64,000 nucleotides of DNA from positions 124,001 to 188,000 of the forward strand of contig DATBGS010000165.1 in the NCBI GenBank assembly GCA_036557885.1. Direction: 5' to 3'. The DNA comes from DATBGS01 sp036557885. GTDB taxonomy: Bacteria > Chloroflexota > Ktedonobacteria > Ktedonobacterales > DATBGS01. Within the stretch, counting starts at the first letter, position 1. Every line of letters starts with the position of its first letter. The notes under the pieces are model-generated. The model was not told the DNA's origin, did no database searches, and saw nothing but the letters and a program-made list of their open reading frames with translations. Shown here piece by piece: positions 1-8,894 of this stretch. Position numbers and translations under genes: made by a program.

Positions 1-1460
1 ATCTGGACAAACGGCCTTATCGCGTCTGGGTTCTGCTGGGTGATAGCGAGATGGCCGAAGGCTCCATCTGGGAAGCGTTTGACCACGCCTCGCACTACGA
101 GCTTCACAACTTGATCGGCATACTGGATGTCAACCGCCTGGGCCAGCGCGGTGAAACCATGCTCGGCTGGAACACCCGCGCCTACGTTGAGCGTGCTCGC
201 GCCTTTGGCTGGCAGGCGATAGAGATTGACGGACACAACCTGGAGGAGATTGATAGCGCCTATAAGCAGGCGATCGGCGACAAGGCCAGCGCGCCCACCC
301 TAATCGTTGCCCGGACGATCAAGGGCAAGGGTTTCGCTCAGGTGGAAAACCAGAATGGCTGGCATGGCAAAGCGTTGCCCCCTGACGATGCTCAAAAGGC
401 AATCAAGGAATTGGGCGGCGAGCGAAACATCATCGTGCAGGTGCAAAAGCCAGAGCCAGCCCCGCCCATCAGTCGGCCAGCGCCCCAGCCGTTGCAGCTT
501 CCCGGCTATGAAGTCGGCTCCTCGATGGCAACGCGCAAAGCCTATGGCGAGGCGCTCAAAGCGCTGGGCGCGGGCTGGCAAGATGTCGTCGCGCTGGATG
601 GCGAGGTCAGCAACTCCACCTTTGCCGAGGATTTCGCCCACGCCTACCCAGGCCGCTACTTTGAGATGTATATCGCAGAGCAGCAAATGATTGCAGCAGC
701 CGTTGGCCTGAGCGTGCGCGGCTACATCCCCTTTGCCTCCACCTTTGCCGCCTTTCTGAGCCGCGCCTACGACTTCATCCGCATGGCCGCCATCTCTCGT
801 GCCAATATTCGGTTGTGTGGCTCGCACGCGGGCGTCTCCATTGGCGAAGACGGCCCCTCGCAGATGGCCCTGGAAGACCTGGCGATGATGCGCGCTGTGC
901 ATGGCAGCACCGTCCTCTATCCCTGCGATGCCAACCAGACCGCCAAACTGGTGGCAGAGATGGCAAACGTCAAAGGCATCAGCTACCTGCGCACCACCCG
1001 CGAAAAGACCCCGGTGCTGTACAAGCCCAGCGATCTGTTCCCTATCGGCGGTAGCAAAGTGCTGCGCCGCTCTGAGCATGATGAGGTGACGATCATTGCC
1101 GCAGGCATCACGCTGCACGAAGCGCTCAAAGCCTATGACCAACTACAGAGCGAAGGCATCCATGCCCGCGTGATTGACGCTTACTCTGTCAAGCCGCTCG
1201 ATAAAGTGACCATTGTGGAGGCGGCGCGCGCCAGCTATGGCCGGGTCATCGTGGCAGAAGATCATTGGAGCGAGGGCGGCCTGGGGGATGCTGTCTTGGA
1301 AGTGCTGGCAAACGAAAGCCTGCCTAAACTGAATGTGATGAAGCTGGCGGTGCGCACCATGCCCGGTTCTGGCAAGCCCGCCGAACTCGTGGACGCCGCT
1401 GGCATCAGCGCCCGCAGCATCGTGATTGCAGCGCGCGCCCTGCATGGACTGTTCGTCTGA
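1..1460 (+). CDS. tkt: transketolase, 5'-truncated by window edge
   Basis: Moves two-carbon ketol units between sugar phosphates in the non-oxidative pentose phosphate pathway (cytosolic, ThDP- and Mg-dependent). The frame is open from base 3 with no start, so the N-terminus lies outside the window; about 485 codons are present of a usual 620-670. The ThDP/Mg motif GDSEMAEGS is at the extreme left, with Asn-Arg of ILDVNR downstream. The pyrimidine domain begins near ATRKAYGEAL and carries the catalytic Glu in YIAEQQM and the H-A-G-V-S-I-G-E-D-G-P stretch typical of transketolases. The C-terminal domain starts near VTIIAAGITLHEA. The short architecture resembles the eukaryote-like transketolase group more than E. 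coli TktA. A strong hairpin follows the stop. Confidence 0.95.
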   Translation, partial: LDKRPYRVWVLLGDSEMAEGSIWEAFDHASHYELHNLIGILDVNRLGQRGETMLGWNTRAYVERARAFGWQAIEIDGHNLEEIDSAYKQAIGDKASAPTLIVARTIKGKGFAQVENQNGWHGKALPPDDAQKAIKELGGERNIIVQVQKPEPAPPISRPAPQPLQLPGYEVGSSMATRKAYGEALKALGAGWQDVVALDGEVSNSTFAEDFAHAYPGRYFEMYIAEQQMIAAAVGLSVRGYIPFASTFAAFLSRAYDFIRMAAISRANIRLCGSHAGVSIGEDGPSQMALEDLAMMRAVHGSTVLYPCDANQTAKLVAEMANVKGISYLRTTREKTPVLYKPSDLFPIGGSKVLRRSEHDEVTIIAAGITLHEALKAYDQLQSEGIHARVIDAYSVKPLDKVTIVEAARASYGRVIVAEDHWSEGGLGDAVLEVLANESLPKLNVMKLAVRTMPGSGKPAELVDAAGISARSIVIAARALHGLFV

Positions 1461-1485
1461 GCAGATAGCGATACCCGCGACAGAC

Positions 1486-1525
1486 GAAGAAAGAAGTAAG
1501 GGCAAGTGTCCTTACTTCTTTCTTC
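1486..1525 (+). terminator. hairpin terminator after transketolase
   Basis: GAAGAAAGAAGTAAGG (1486-1501) pairs perfectly with CCTTACTTCTTTCTTC (1510-1525) around an 8-nt loop, 26 bp after the tkt stop. An alternative pairing uses CAGACGAAGAAAGAAG (1481-1496) with 1522-1537, which is followed by TTTT. The stem is AT-rich and purine/pyrimidine biased, but position and symmetry fit a terminator. Confidence 0.7.
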
Positions 1526-1562
1526 TTTCTTCGTCTGTTTTCCGTTTACGTGAACGCACCTC

Positions 1563-1591
1563 TTGTATAACTCGCTGCTTTATGGTATGCT
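1563..1591 (+). promoter_or_regulatory. candidate sigma-70 promoter for the DUF3311/symporter pair
   Basis: TTGTAT (1563-1568), 17-bp spacer, TATGCT (1586-1591). Each hexamer matches the consensus at four of six positions. It would give a leader of about 310 nt before the DUF3311 start. Apart from this and the tkt terminator, I see no gene in 1461-1906. Confidence 0.35.
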
Positions 1592-1909
1592 TGGAAGAGG
1601 CAACATGTATCCCCTCCCTGCGATTTTCTGACTCACGCATCTGCTCTGCTGGTAGGACAGCGCAACCTATTGCTCTGGAGTGATGGCTGGTCATGTCAAT
1701 CCAACGGCTTGCTCAATCAACCTGCGGCTGTTCTTCACGGACGGGAAGCACCAGACGCCCGGCGTCAGTGAATTGCGGCATTTTGCGCCTTCACCCATTC
1801 CTTCCAGCACGCGCCCGCCCGCCGCCTCAAAATGCTGCTCTTGTTGGGATTTGTTCCTCTTCACTTTCACCACCTCGACAAGCTGGACCACCTAAACAAG
1901 GAGCACATG

Positions 1910-2116
1910 ATGACCAACAACGGTACCACCAAGAAGAGAAGAAGCCCGTACCTGCTCTTGCTCTTGCTCATCCCCTTCATCGCCACTCTCTACCCGGACT
2001 TCTACAACACAACTTCCCCTGAGCTGGGTGGCATCCCCTTTTTCTACTGGTATCAGTTGCTGTGGATTATCCTCACAGGCATCCTGATGGGGGTTATCTA
2101 CGCGCTGAAAATCTAG
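1910..2116 (+). CDS. DUF3311 family small membrane protein
   Basis: A 68-residue protein with two membrane segments: SPYLLLLLLIPFIATLYP near the start and FFYWYQLLWIILTGILMGVIYA at the end. The P-x-F-x-N...P-x-L-x-G-I-P-F-F-Y-W-Y-Q pattern is characteristic of DUF3311. Two adjacent ATGs exist (1907 and 1910); AAGGAG at 1898-1903 is 6 nt from the second, so 1910 is preferred. In many bacteria DUF3311 genes directly precede a sodium:solute symporter, as here (94 bp gap), and the small protein is thought to accompany the transporter. Its precise role is not established. Confidence 0.85.
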   Translation: MTNNGTTKKRRSPYLLLLLLIPFIATLYPDFYNTTSPELGGIPFFYWYQLLWIILTGILMGVIYALKI

Positions 2117-2210
2117 GCCATTCCCTGGATTAGCCGCATCCTGCCTGTTGACAGGCGCCGTTTGCCTGCCCGTTTGACGTGCGATCAACCGACATTCACA
2201 GGAGGAACCC

Positions 2211-3743
2211 ATGAGTATTGATTGGGTCGCTTTGTCCGTTTTCATCTTCTTCTTTGCGCTCGTGACCATCCTGGGCTTCGTTGCGGCCCGCTGGCGGCGT
2301 GGTGATCTGAACCAGATTTTTGAGTGGGGCCTCGCCGGACAGCGTTTTGGCACGATTGTGGCCTGGTTCTTGATCGGCGGTGATCTCTATACCGCCTACA
2401 CCTTCATTGCCGTTCCAGGCTCGCTCTATGCCAAGGGCGCCATTGGCTTCTTTGCCGTCCCGTATACGATCATTGCCTGGCCGCTCTTTTTCGTCGTCTT
2501 GCCCAAGTTCTGGACCATCGCCAAGAATCGCGGCTATATCACCGCGTCAGACTTCGTGCGTGATCGCTTTGGGAGCAGCACGCTGGCCCTGCTGGTGGCT
2601 ATCACCGGCATTCTCGCCACCATGCCCTACATTGCGCTCCAGATGGTGGGCATTGAGGTGGCGGTGCAGCAAATGGGCTTCAATGCAGAAGTTGCTCTGG
2701 TGATCGCGTTTGTGATTCTGGCGGCGTACACCTATTACAGCGGTTTGCGCGCGCCAGCCATGATCGCTATCGTCAAGGACACGATGATCTACCTGACCGT
2801 GATCGTCGCGCTCATCGTCATCCCCATCCACCTCGGCGGCTTCGATAAAATCTTTGGCGCCATCGCCGCTGCGAAGAAGCCTCCGCTGATCCTGTCCAAA
2901 CAACTCTATGCCGGGTACGCAACTCTGGCTTTTGGGTCGGCACTGGCGTTGTTCCTGTACCCGCATGCTATCACCGGCGTGCTCAGCACCAAGAGCCGCG
3001 AGGTCATCAAGCGCAATGCCGCCCTGCTGCCAATTTACTCGCTTCTGCTTGGCCTGATTGCCCTGCTGGGCTATATGGCGTTGGCGGTGCCGATCAAGCT
3101 GGGGCCAGGGCAAACGAGCAATAACGCGGTTCCACTGCTGCTCTCTAACATCTTCCCGTCCTGGTTTGCTGGCTTTGCCTTCGCTGCCATCTCGATTGGC
3201 GCGTTGGTGCCTGCGGCGGTGATGTCTATCGCGGCAGCCAACCTCTTCACGCGGAACATTTACAAAGAATACTTCCGACGTGATTGCCCCGAAAAAGAAG
3301 AGGCCAGTGTTGCTAAGCTGGTTTCGCTGATTGTGAAGGTTGGCGCCCTGGCCTTCATCATCTTGCTGCCCTCCGCCACAGCCACAGCCATCAACCTGCA
3401 ACTGTTGGGCGGCGCCTGGATTATCCAGACCCTGCCGCCAGTCTTCCTCGGCCTCTATACCAAATGGTTCCACCGCTATGCCATGATTATTGGCTGGATT
3501 GGTGGCATGACCGCAGCAACCTGGCTGGCAGTTGCGAACAATTATGCTTCGCTGACGCCGGTCAACTTCTTTGGGACCAGCGTTTCCCTCATGCCAGCGC
3601 TTGTTGGGTTGGTAGCCAATCTCGTTTTGTGTATCATCTTCACGCCAGTCTTCCAGGCGATGAAGGTGGCGCAGGGCCAGGATGGTACAACCCCTGCCGA
3701 CTTCGAGCAAGAGCCGGTGGCTGTGCCTGCGGCTGGCGACTAG
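2211..3743 (+). CDS. sodium:solute symporter family protein
   Basis: A 510-residue, roughly 13-span inner-membrane transporter of the SSS family (Na+-coupled uptake of organic acids, amino acids or sugars; substrate cannot be told here). The N-terminal WVALSVFIFFFALVTILGF span, GDLYTAYTFIAVPGSLYAKG, and the SNNAVPLLLSNIFPSW loop before FAAISIGALVPAAVMSIAAANLFTRNI are SSS landmarks. Length is as usual (480-530). AGGAGG about 6 nt before the ATG sets the start. Cotranscription with the upstream DUF3311 gene points to a monocarboxylate-type (MctP-like) or related permease. The last 30 residues are a hydrophilic tail. Confidence 0.9.
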   Translation: MSIDWVALSVFIFFFALVTILGFVAARWRRGDLNQIFEWGLAGQRFGTIVAWFLIGGDLYTAYTFIAVPGSLYAKGAIGFFAVPYTIIAWPLFFVVLPKFWTIAKNRGYITASDFVRDRFGSSTLALLVAITGILATMPYIALQMVGIEVAVQQMGFNAEVALVIAFVILAAYTYYSGLRAPAMIAIVKDTMIYLTVIVALIVIPIHLGGFDKIFGAIAAAKKPPLILSKQLYAGYATLAFGSALALFLYPHAITGVLSTKSREVIKRNAALLPIYSLLLGLIALLGYMALAVPIKLGPGQTSNNAVPLLLSNIFPSWFAGFAFAAISIGALVPAAVMSIAAANLFTRNIYKEYFRRDCPEKEEASVAKLVSLIVKVGALAFIILLPSATATAINLQLLGGAWIIQTLPPVFLGLYTKWFHRYAMIIGWIGGMTAATWLAVANNYASLTPVNFFGTSVSLMPALVGLVANLVLCIIFTPVFQAMKVAQGQDGTTPADFEQEPVAVPAAGD

Positions 3744-3767
3744 CCCTCTCTACTGTAATCAAAAAGT

Positions 3768-3798
3768 GGCCCCTGGAACTGAGTCAGTTCCAGGGGCC
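3768..3798. terminator. bidirectional terminator between convergent genes
   Basis: GGCCCCTGGAACT (3768-3780) pairs with AGTTCCAGGGGCC (3786-3798), 13 bp with a 5-nt loop. On the minus strand it is followed by a run of five T (3765-3761); on the plus strand by GTTT. It lies between the symporter stop and the anti-sigma stop. Confidence 0.85.
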
Positions 3799-3817
3799 GT
3801 TTCCTCTGGCGCCAAGA

Positions 3818-5992
3818 TCAATTGCTAAACGTCAGACTGTTCACCATCTGGGTGAGTACATCTGAGGGCTGGACACCACTGCCTGTAACTTCACTTATCA
3901 CCAGCATATACCTGCCATCAGGGACATAGTAGCTATCCCAGCGCCGAGACGGGCAGCCGCCTTCTACCGCGCTTCGCCCCGCCACCTGAAGCTGGCGTGT
4001 GGTGTAAGAGGGGCAGGCAGCCTCGCCTTCGCCTTGCTGGTCAGCCTGCATCTCCTGATTCCAAAAATCCAGCGCCGATATTCCGCTTGGGTCATCGCGC
4101 ACATCTAACTCTATTTTGATGGCTCCTGGTGGGAAGCCTGGGCCGGTGTTCTGAGAATAGTCGTAGTTGTGAAAGATCAAGCTCTGGGCATCTGAGCAGA
4201 TGCCATCATTGGGCCAATCCTTCGGATAGTTGATCGTGAAATGATACGCTGTGCTGCTATAGGTCGCCCAACCAGTAAACGGGAAAACAGGTACAGGCGT
4301 GCCTGGTCCAGGCGGTTGAAGAGACGGCCCAGTTGGCAATGCGCAAGGCGGTGTCACTGGGGTGGCATCAGCCGTCTGAGTGGTTGACGTTGCTGACACA
4401 TTGCCTGGATTCAGAGACTCCCATGTTCCATTCTGGTAATGCAGAATGCTGGCATCGTCTCCAGTGGCCCAGGCATCGCTGGCTGAAAGCGTGAACACAT
4501 GGGTAATCTGATTTGGCCCAGGGCCATCCACCCGCTTCCACGTGCTGCCGCTCAAGTGGTAATACAGCGGGGCAACCGCTCCAGTGCTGGTGCTATAGGA
4601 GCCAACGGCCCAGCCGTCGGTGGGCGAAGCCAGAGAGATGCTATTGATGTAGGCATTTTGGTAGGTGCTAATTTCTGTATTCACGATGGCCCAACTTTTC
4701 CCGTTGTAATGCGCCATGATGATTTGAGAAGGGGTGCCAGCATGGGTGGAGAGCGCATTCGTAGCGCCGCCGTTCAAGAAATGCCGTCCAACCAGCCAGC
4801 CGTCGTTGGCGGCGGGCAGCGAGAGCGCGAGCACTTCGTCTATCCCGGCAATCTTTACCGCAGACCAGTTCTTGCCGTTGTAATGTAGCAAGCTCCCAAG
4901 CGGCCCATCAAAGCCATTGCCTTGCGACGAGCCAACGGCCCAGCCCTCGCTGGCAGAGGTCATAACGATCTGAGATATATCAATGCCTGGCGCTGTCACC
5001 TTGTTCCACGCCTTCCCATCGTAATGCAACAGTATTGCCTGGCCCGCATTCGGGCCACAGCAGCCCTCACCACCACCTATCCAGCCATCAGTTGCCGAAC
5101 GCATGAAGATACTTTCCAGCGTCACATTCATCACAGACTGCGTGACCCAACGGCCATTGATATAGTGAAGAATCAGGCCCGCGTTCTGGTTGATGCCTGG
5201 CACATAACTCCCAACTGCCCAACCCTCGCTGGCTGAAACCATTGCCACCTGGATCAAGTTCAGGTCTTGCGTGTGCAGGTCTTTCGCCGTTGGGCTGGGA
5301 ACCTGAAGCCACTGCCCATTGACATAATGCAAAATGAGCGTCGCTGGCTCTTTTGGTGAGCCAGGGGTAACAACTAAATGGGAGCCGACAATCCAGCCTT
5401 CGGTAGGCGAAAGCATGGAGATGCCATTCAATTCCTCGCCGCCTTGAGGAAGATACGGCTGTGGACCGCTCGTAGCTGAGAGCGCGGGCGTGGGGTGCTG
5501 CCCAACACTTGTTGGCCCCCTGTGGCTGGCAAAGAGCGCCACTGTCACCAGCGCAATCACCAACACGGCTGCAACCGCGCTGAAGAGAGAGAGCAGGCGA
5601 CGGGGGCGCTGGCGGCGCTCCATACGTCGCAGGGGTTCACCACGCGCAGCAGCAGGACCACTGCGGCGTGGGCGTTCGTCGGGCAAGCTCTCTGACGCTT
5701 CCTGAAAGTCGGCAGCGCTTGCCGGGCGATAGTCGTCGCGCATGATGTGCGAAATATCATCGCGCGAAAGCAGCGGGCGCGCCGACGCACCAAAATGCCT
5801 GCCGAGCGCCGCATCAAGCGCGTGATAGCCCTGCAACTCACGCTGACAATACGCGCAGGTCTCCAGATGTTGTCGCAGATCGTTTGTATCATAACCGTCC
5901 GGGTCTTCTTGCCCAAGAAGCGCCAGCAGCGGCGCAAATTCGGCGCATTCCGGGCCTGGGCGCAATGTGCTGGGGCGATGATTCATGCTCAT
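3818..5992 (-). CDS. membrane anti-sigma factor with seven GWAVG repeats (beta-propeller) and a PsbP-like tail
   Basis: 724 residues in three parts. (i) Cytoplasmic zinc-finger-like anti-sigma head: H42-x3-C46-x2-C49. (ii) One membrane span about residues 133-155. (iii) A large exported part with seven repeats centred on (S/T)-x-x-(D/E)-G-W-x-V-G (for example PTEGWIVGS, ASEGWAVGS, ATDGWIGGG, PTDGWAVGS), each followed by an L-H-Y-x-N-G-x-W strand, which fits a seven-bladed propeller. The last ~130 residues contain YHFTINYPKDW, typical of PsbP-like lipoprotein domains. The ATGA overlap with the ECF sigma gene (stop 5989-5991) shows translational coupling, so it is inferred to hold that sigma factor inactive and to sense an extracytoplasmic signal through the propeller. 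The ligand is unknown. Confidence 0.85.
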   Translation of the reverse strand: MSMNHRPSTLRPGPECAEFAPLLALLGQEDPDGYDTNDLRQHLETCAYCQRELQGYHALDAALGRHFGASARPLLSRDDISHIMRDDYRPASAADFQEASESLPDERPRRSGPAAARGEPLRRMERRQRPRRLLSLFSAVAAVLVIALVTVALFASHRGPTSVGQHPTPALSATSGPQPYLPQGGEELNGISMLSPTEGWIVGSHLVVTPGSPKEPATLILHYVNGQWLQVPSPTAKDLHTQDLNLIQVAMVSASEGWAVGSYVPGINQNAGLILHYINGRWVTQSVMNVTLESIFMRSATDGWIGGGEGCCGPNAGQAILLHYDGKAWNKVTAPGIDISQIVMTSASEGWAVGSSQGNGFDGPLGSLLHYNGKNWSAVKIAGIDEVLALSLPAANDGWLVGRHFLNGGATNALSTHAGTPSQIIMAHYNGKSWAIVNTEISTYQNAYINSISLASPTDGWAVGSYSTSTGAVAPLYYHLSGSTWKRVDGPGPNQITHVFTLSASDAWATGDDASILHYQNGTWESLNPGNVSATSTTQTADATPVTPPCALPTGPSLQPPGPGTPVPVFPFTGWATYSSTAYHFTINYPKDWPNDGICSDAQSLIFHNYDYSQNTGPGFPPGAIKIELDVRDDPSGISALDFWNQEMQADQQGEGEAACPSYTTRQLQVAGRSAVEGGCPSRRWDSYYVPDGRYMLVISEVTGSGVQPSDVLTQMVNSLTFSN

Positions 5993-6573
5993 TGGGAACG
6001 TCCCTTCCGGGGCTGGAGATGCTGAGGTTGTTCTTCCTGCGCCAGATACGCGGCGCGCAGGCGCTGCTTGGCACGCGAAAGGCGTTTGTTCACATTGTCT
6101 GGCGTGGTTTCCAGAATCTCGGCGGCTTCAGCGGCGCTGAAGCCCTGCACCACACGCAATAACAGGCAGGCCACATCGGGAGGCGTGAGCTGGCGTAAAG
6201 CGTGATGCAGCGCCTCGCGCTCGGCCAGCAGCGCCTCAAAAGAACCACTCCCAGGTATGCCTTGCTCATCCTCGTCGTGTTCTTCCAACGACTCAAAGCG
6301 AATCAAGCGTCGGCGGCGCAGCAGCGAGATGGCACGATGGTACGCCACCTGAAAGAGCCAGCGCCGAATGTCTTCGCTGGGGCCGCGCAGCGCGGCAAAG
6401 GGTGGAGCGCTTCGCTTCGTGGCAAGCCAGGCATCATGAAAGGCATCCTGGGTAAGATCGCGGGCCTGCTCACCATTCCCCACCAGTCCATAGAGAAAGC
6501 CATACAGCGTGCCCTGATAATAATTCACCATCGAAGTAAAGGCAGCAGGCGATGGCGGAGATGCAAACGACAT
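5989..6573 (-). CDS. ECF-type RNA polymerase sigma factor
   Basis: 194 residues with sigma region 2 (ARDLTQDAFHDAWLATKR, then YHRAISLLRRRR) and region 4 (LTPPDVACLLLRVVQGFSAAEAAEILETT...VNKRLSRAKQRLR), the helix-turn-helix that reads the -35 element. A serine/proline-rich N-terminus precedes YYQGTLYGFLYGLVG. Length is normal for group 4 sigma factors. It is the first gene of a two-gene operon with its membrane anti-sigma factor (4-bp ATGA overlap). ECF factors usually autoregulate their own operon; I did not identify a convincing ECF-type promoter in the 108 bp upstream. Confidence 0.93.
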   Translation of the reverse strand: MSFASPPSPAAFTSMVNYYQGTLYGFLYGLVGNGEQARDLTQDAFHDAWLATKRSAPPFAALRGPSEDIRRWLFQVAYHRAISLLRRRRLIRFESLEEHDEDEQGIPGSGSFEALLAEREALHHALRQLTPPDVACLLLRVVQGFSAAEAAEILETTPDNVNKRLSRAKQRLRAAYLAQEEQPQHLQPRKGRSQ

Positions 6574-6681
6574 ACAAAAGATAATCCTTTATAAAAGAAA
6601 AGCTGAGCGGCGTCGCCCAAAAGAAGCTTCTATCCCTTTAAGCGAACGAAGGAAGGAAATCGGACAAGCAAAGCGAGGGAA

Positions 6682-7488
6682 TTACGAGAGAGGGGTAATT
6701 GCTATCGAATCTATCTCCAGCCATTGCGCCGGGGCATTCACGCGGCCAAAGCGAAACTCGCCGCGCGGCGTGGCAATGGCGTATTGATTATCCACCCAGG
6801 CCACAAAGCCCAGCGGCCCGCCCGGAGGATTGGGCGCGCGCAAGACCTCCACGTCATCCACCCAAAAACGCGCTTCTGAGGCTGTCCAATCCAGCCGGTA
6901 TTCGTGCCATTCGGTAAACTCTGTATCCAGCATCGCTTCTTGCGCACCGCTCAAGCGCTGCACCCAGCGCGCCGCGTTGCGTTGGTTGCCAGTGATCTTT
7001 GCCAGGGCCACGCTGGTCAGCGTTGGCAAACCGGCCAGCAGCGCTCCAGGCCGCCCGGCATGCACCACCTGCGCCTTCCAGCCCCAGCCCGGCACGCCCG
7101 GCACCAGTTCCATGCGCGAAGGCGGCGACGCATAAAAGAACCAGACTGCCTCTGGCCGCTTCAGCACCGAGCCGCTCAAAGAAAATGGCACATTCCAGAA
7201 GCCAAAACCAGCCGTCCCCAGCAGCGCAAAACGCCCGCCGGTGCCTCTGGTGTGCGCGGCAGGATGCGAGGCCCGCGCCCGCACCTCCAGGCGCAGCGGT
7301 GGGCGCCAGGGATATTGGCTGTGCTTGTGCATGCCGTAATCGTTAATCTCGGCATCGCTATAGCTTTCGGCAACAGCGCGCTCAAACCCCAGGCGCAGCA
7401 CAGAATCCTGGCAGCTGAGTTCTGCACCTCCCAGCCGCACCTGATGCCAGGATTTCGCTACTTCACTTCCCTCAAAATCGTCGCGCAT
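6682..7488 (-). CDS. concanavalin A-like (LamG/GH16-like) fold protein, function unknown
   Basis: A 268-residue soluble protein. The ATG at 7488 follows AGGAGG at an ideal distance; an upstream in-frame ATG (7554) would overlap the divergent methyltransferase start and is not used. The sequence has the alternating beta-strand look of lectin/glucanase domains: DDFEGSEVAKSWHQVRLG at the N-terminus, EWHEYRLDWTASEARFWVDDVEV (a classic strand pair of GH16/LamG folds) and PLGFVAWVDNQYAI near the end. The GH16 catalytic E-x-D-x-(x)-E signature is not visible, so enzymatic activity is doubtful. No signal peptide. Divergent from the RlmI-type gene with 55 bp between starts. Confidence 0.6.
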   Translation of the reverse strand: MRDDFEGSEVAKSWHQVRLGGAELSCQDSVLRLGFERAVAESYSDAEINDYGMHKHSQYPWRPPLRLEVRARASHPAAHTRGTGGRFALLGTAGFGFWNVPFSLSGSVLKRPEAVWFFYASPPSRMELVPGVPGWGWKAQVVHAGRPGALLAGLPTLTSVALAKITGNQRNAARWVQRLSGAQEAMLDTEFTEWHEYRLDWTASEARFWVDDVEVLRAPNPPGGPLGFVAWVDNQYAIATPRGEFRFGRVNAPAQWLEIDSIAITPLS

Positions 7489-7543
7489 GTTGGCCTCCTT
7501 TTGCGAACAATGATACATTATATTTTCCAAGGAGGAAGAACCG

Positions 7544-8749
7544 ATGTCACGCACTCCCCGCTATCCCGTCGTCTCGCTCAAGCCCCGCCGCGAAGGGCCG
7601 CTGCTGGCCGGGCATCTCTGGGTCTTTTCAGGCGCCATTGCGCATCTTTCGCGCCCCGCCGAAGCAGGCGATCTGGTGGATGTGCGCACCGCAGAGGGCG
7701 CCTTTCTTGGCTGCGGCTATTACCATCCCCAGATGGATATTGCCGTTCGCATCCTCTCCCATGACCCCAACGAAGCGATTGATGTGGCGTTTTTGCGCGG
7801 GCGCCTGCGCCAGGCCGCCAGCCTCCGCGATGTGATCAACCGTGAGCACACAAACGCCTTCCGGTTGGTGCATGCAGAGGGCGATGGGCTGCCGGGATTA
7901 GCGATTGATGCGTATGCGGGTTGGCTTGTCGCGCAAATCTCTACCGCCGGGATGGAGCGCTTGCGCGACCAGCTTGTGCAGGCGCTTATCGAAGAACTGC
8001 ACCCACCCGGCATCTTGCTGCGTAATGATGCCGGTGGACGCGAGCGCGAAGGGCTGCAACGCGAGCCGCCAGGCGTTGCGCATGGCGAAGTTCCAGAACT
8101 GGTCGAGATACGCGAAAACGACCTGCGCTTCCAGGTGGATGTCTGGCGGGGGCAAAAGACAGGCTTGTTTCTGGATCAGCGCGAAAAACGACAAGCCCTG
8201 CAAAAATATGCCGCAGGCCGCCGCGTCCTGAACTGCTTCAGCTATACCGGCGGCTTTGGCGTCTACGCGGCGGCAGCCAGCCCAGCAACCCACGTGACCA
8301 GCGTGGATACTTCGGCGCCCGCGCTGGAGGCAGCGCGCAGCAATTTTGCCCTCAATGGCCTGGACCCAGCACAACACGTCTTTGAGGCCAGGGACGCTTT
8401 TGACTATCTGGAAGCGGCCCACGCGCAAGGGGAGCGTTTTGACGTGGTGGTGCTGGACCCGCCCGCTTTCGCCAAAAGCCAGGGCGCCAGAAGCCAGGCG
8501 CTCAAAGCGTATCGGCGGCTGAACACGTTGGGAATGCAGGTGCTGGCGCCTGGAGGCATCCTGGTCAGTTGTTCGTGCTCCGGGCCGGTTGGGCTGGATG
8601 ATTTGCTTGGGGTTATCGGGCTATCGGCGCAGCGCCTGGGGCGAACGGTGCAAGTGCTGGAGAGCTACGGGCACAGCTTCGACCATCCCATCAACCTTGC
8701 CATGCCGGAAACTGGCTATCTGAAGGTCATCTTCTGCCGGGTCTTGTAA
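7544..8749 (+). CDS. rlmI: RlmI-type 23S rRNA (cytosine) methyltransferase
   Basis: 401 residues with the RlmI/RlmK layout: N-terminal PUA-like RNA-binding domain (HLWVFSGAI...AGDLVDVRTAEGAFLGCGYYHP), a central RlmI-like domain with FRLVHAEGDGLPGLAIDAY, then a Rossmann methyltransferase. QKTGLFLDQREKR, LNCFSYTGGFGVYAA (SAM-binding loop), VVLDPPAFAKSQ (DPPxF active-site motif) and LVSCSCSG are all diagnostic. Expected to make m5C in 23S rRNA, as E. coli RlmI does at C1962; the exact position here is inferred. AAGGAGG is well placed upstream of the ATG. The gene is monocistronic or first in a run ending at 10636. Confidence 0.9.
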   Translation: MSRTPRYPVVSLKPRREGPLLAGHLWVFSGAIAHLSRPAEAGDLVDVRTAEGAFLGCGYYHPQMDIAVRILSHDPNEAIDVAFLRGRLRQAASLRDVINREHTNAFRLVHAEGDGLPGLAIDAYAGWLVAQISTAGMERLRDQLVQALIEELHPPGILLRNDAGGREREGLQREPPGVAHGEVPELVEIRENDLRFQVDVWRGQKTGLFLDQREKRQALQKYAAGRRVLNCFSYTGGFGVYAAAASPATHVTSVDTSAPALEAARSNFALNGLDPAQHVFEARDAFDYLEAAHAQGERFDVVVLDPPAFAKSQGARSQALKAYRRLNTLGMQVLAPGGILVSCSCSGPVGLDDLLGVIGLSAQRLGRTVQVLESYGHSFDHPINLAMPETGYLKVIFCRVL

Positions 8750-8758
8750 CGGTTGCTC

Positions 8759-8787
8759 TTGACTTTTGGCGGTTCTACCGATAAGAT
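8759..8787 (+). promoter_or_regulatory. sigma-70 promoter upstream of the membrane protein/hydrolase pair
   Basis: TTGACT (8759-8764), 17-bp spacer, TAAGAT (8782-8787). The predicted start, near 8794, lies just before a pair of overlapping palindromes at 8800-8829. Confidence 0.5.
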
Positions 8788-8799
8788 GACACCCGACGA

Positions 8800-8829
8800 G
8801 ACGTAACTATTCAGGTTACGTCAACGTAA
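8800..8829. promoter_or_regulatory. two overlapping ACGTAA palindromes (possible operator)
   Basis: GACGTAAC (8800-8807) pairs with GTTACGTC (8815-8822). The second arm is shared with another palindrome, TTACGTCAACGTAA (8816-8829). Three ACGTAA half-sites are thus arranged so that only one pairing can form at a time. Placed at the predicted transcription start of the 8895 gene, which fits an operator or a 5' hairpin. Confidence 0.4.
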
Positions 8830-8894
8830 AAAGAGCAGACCGCACAAGCCATCCAATGGCTTGATCTTATAGAAATAAGGATAAGCCATCCCTC

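Noticed and set aside
6682..7554. Start of the lectin-fold gene at ATG 7554
   Set aside because: It would run past the start of the divergent methyltransferase gene and has no ribosome site; ATG 7488 has an ideal AGGAGG.
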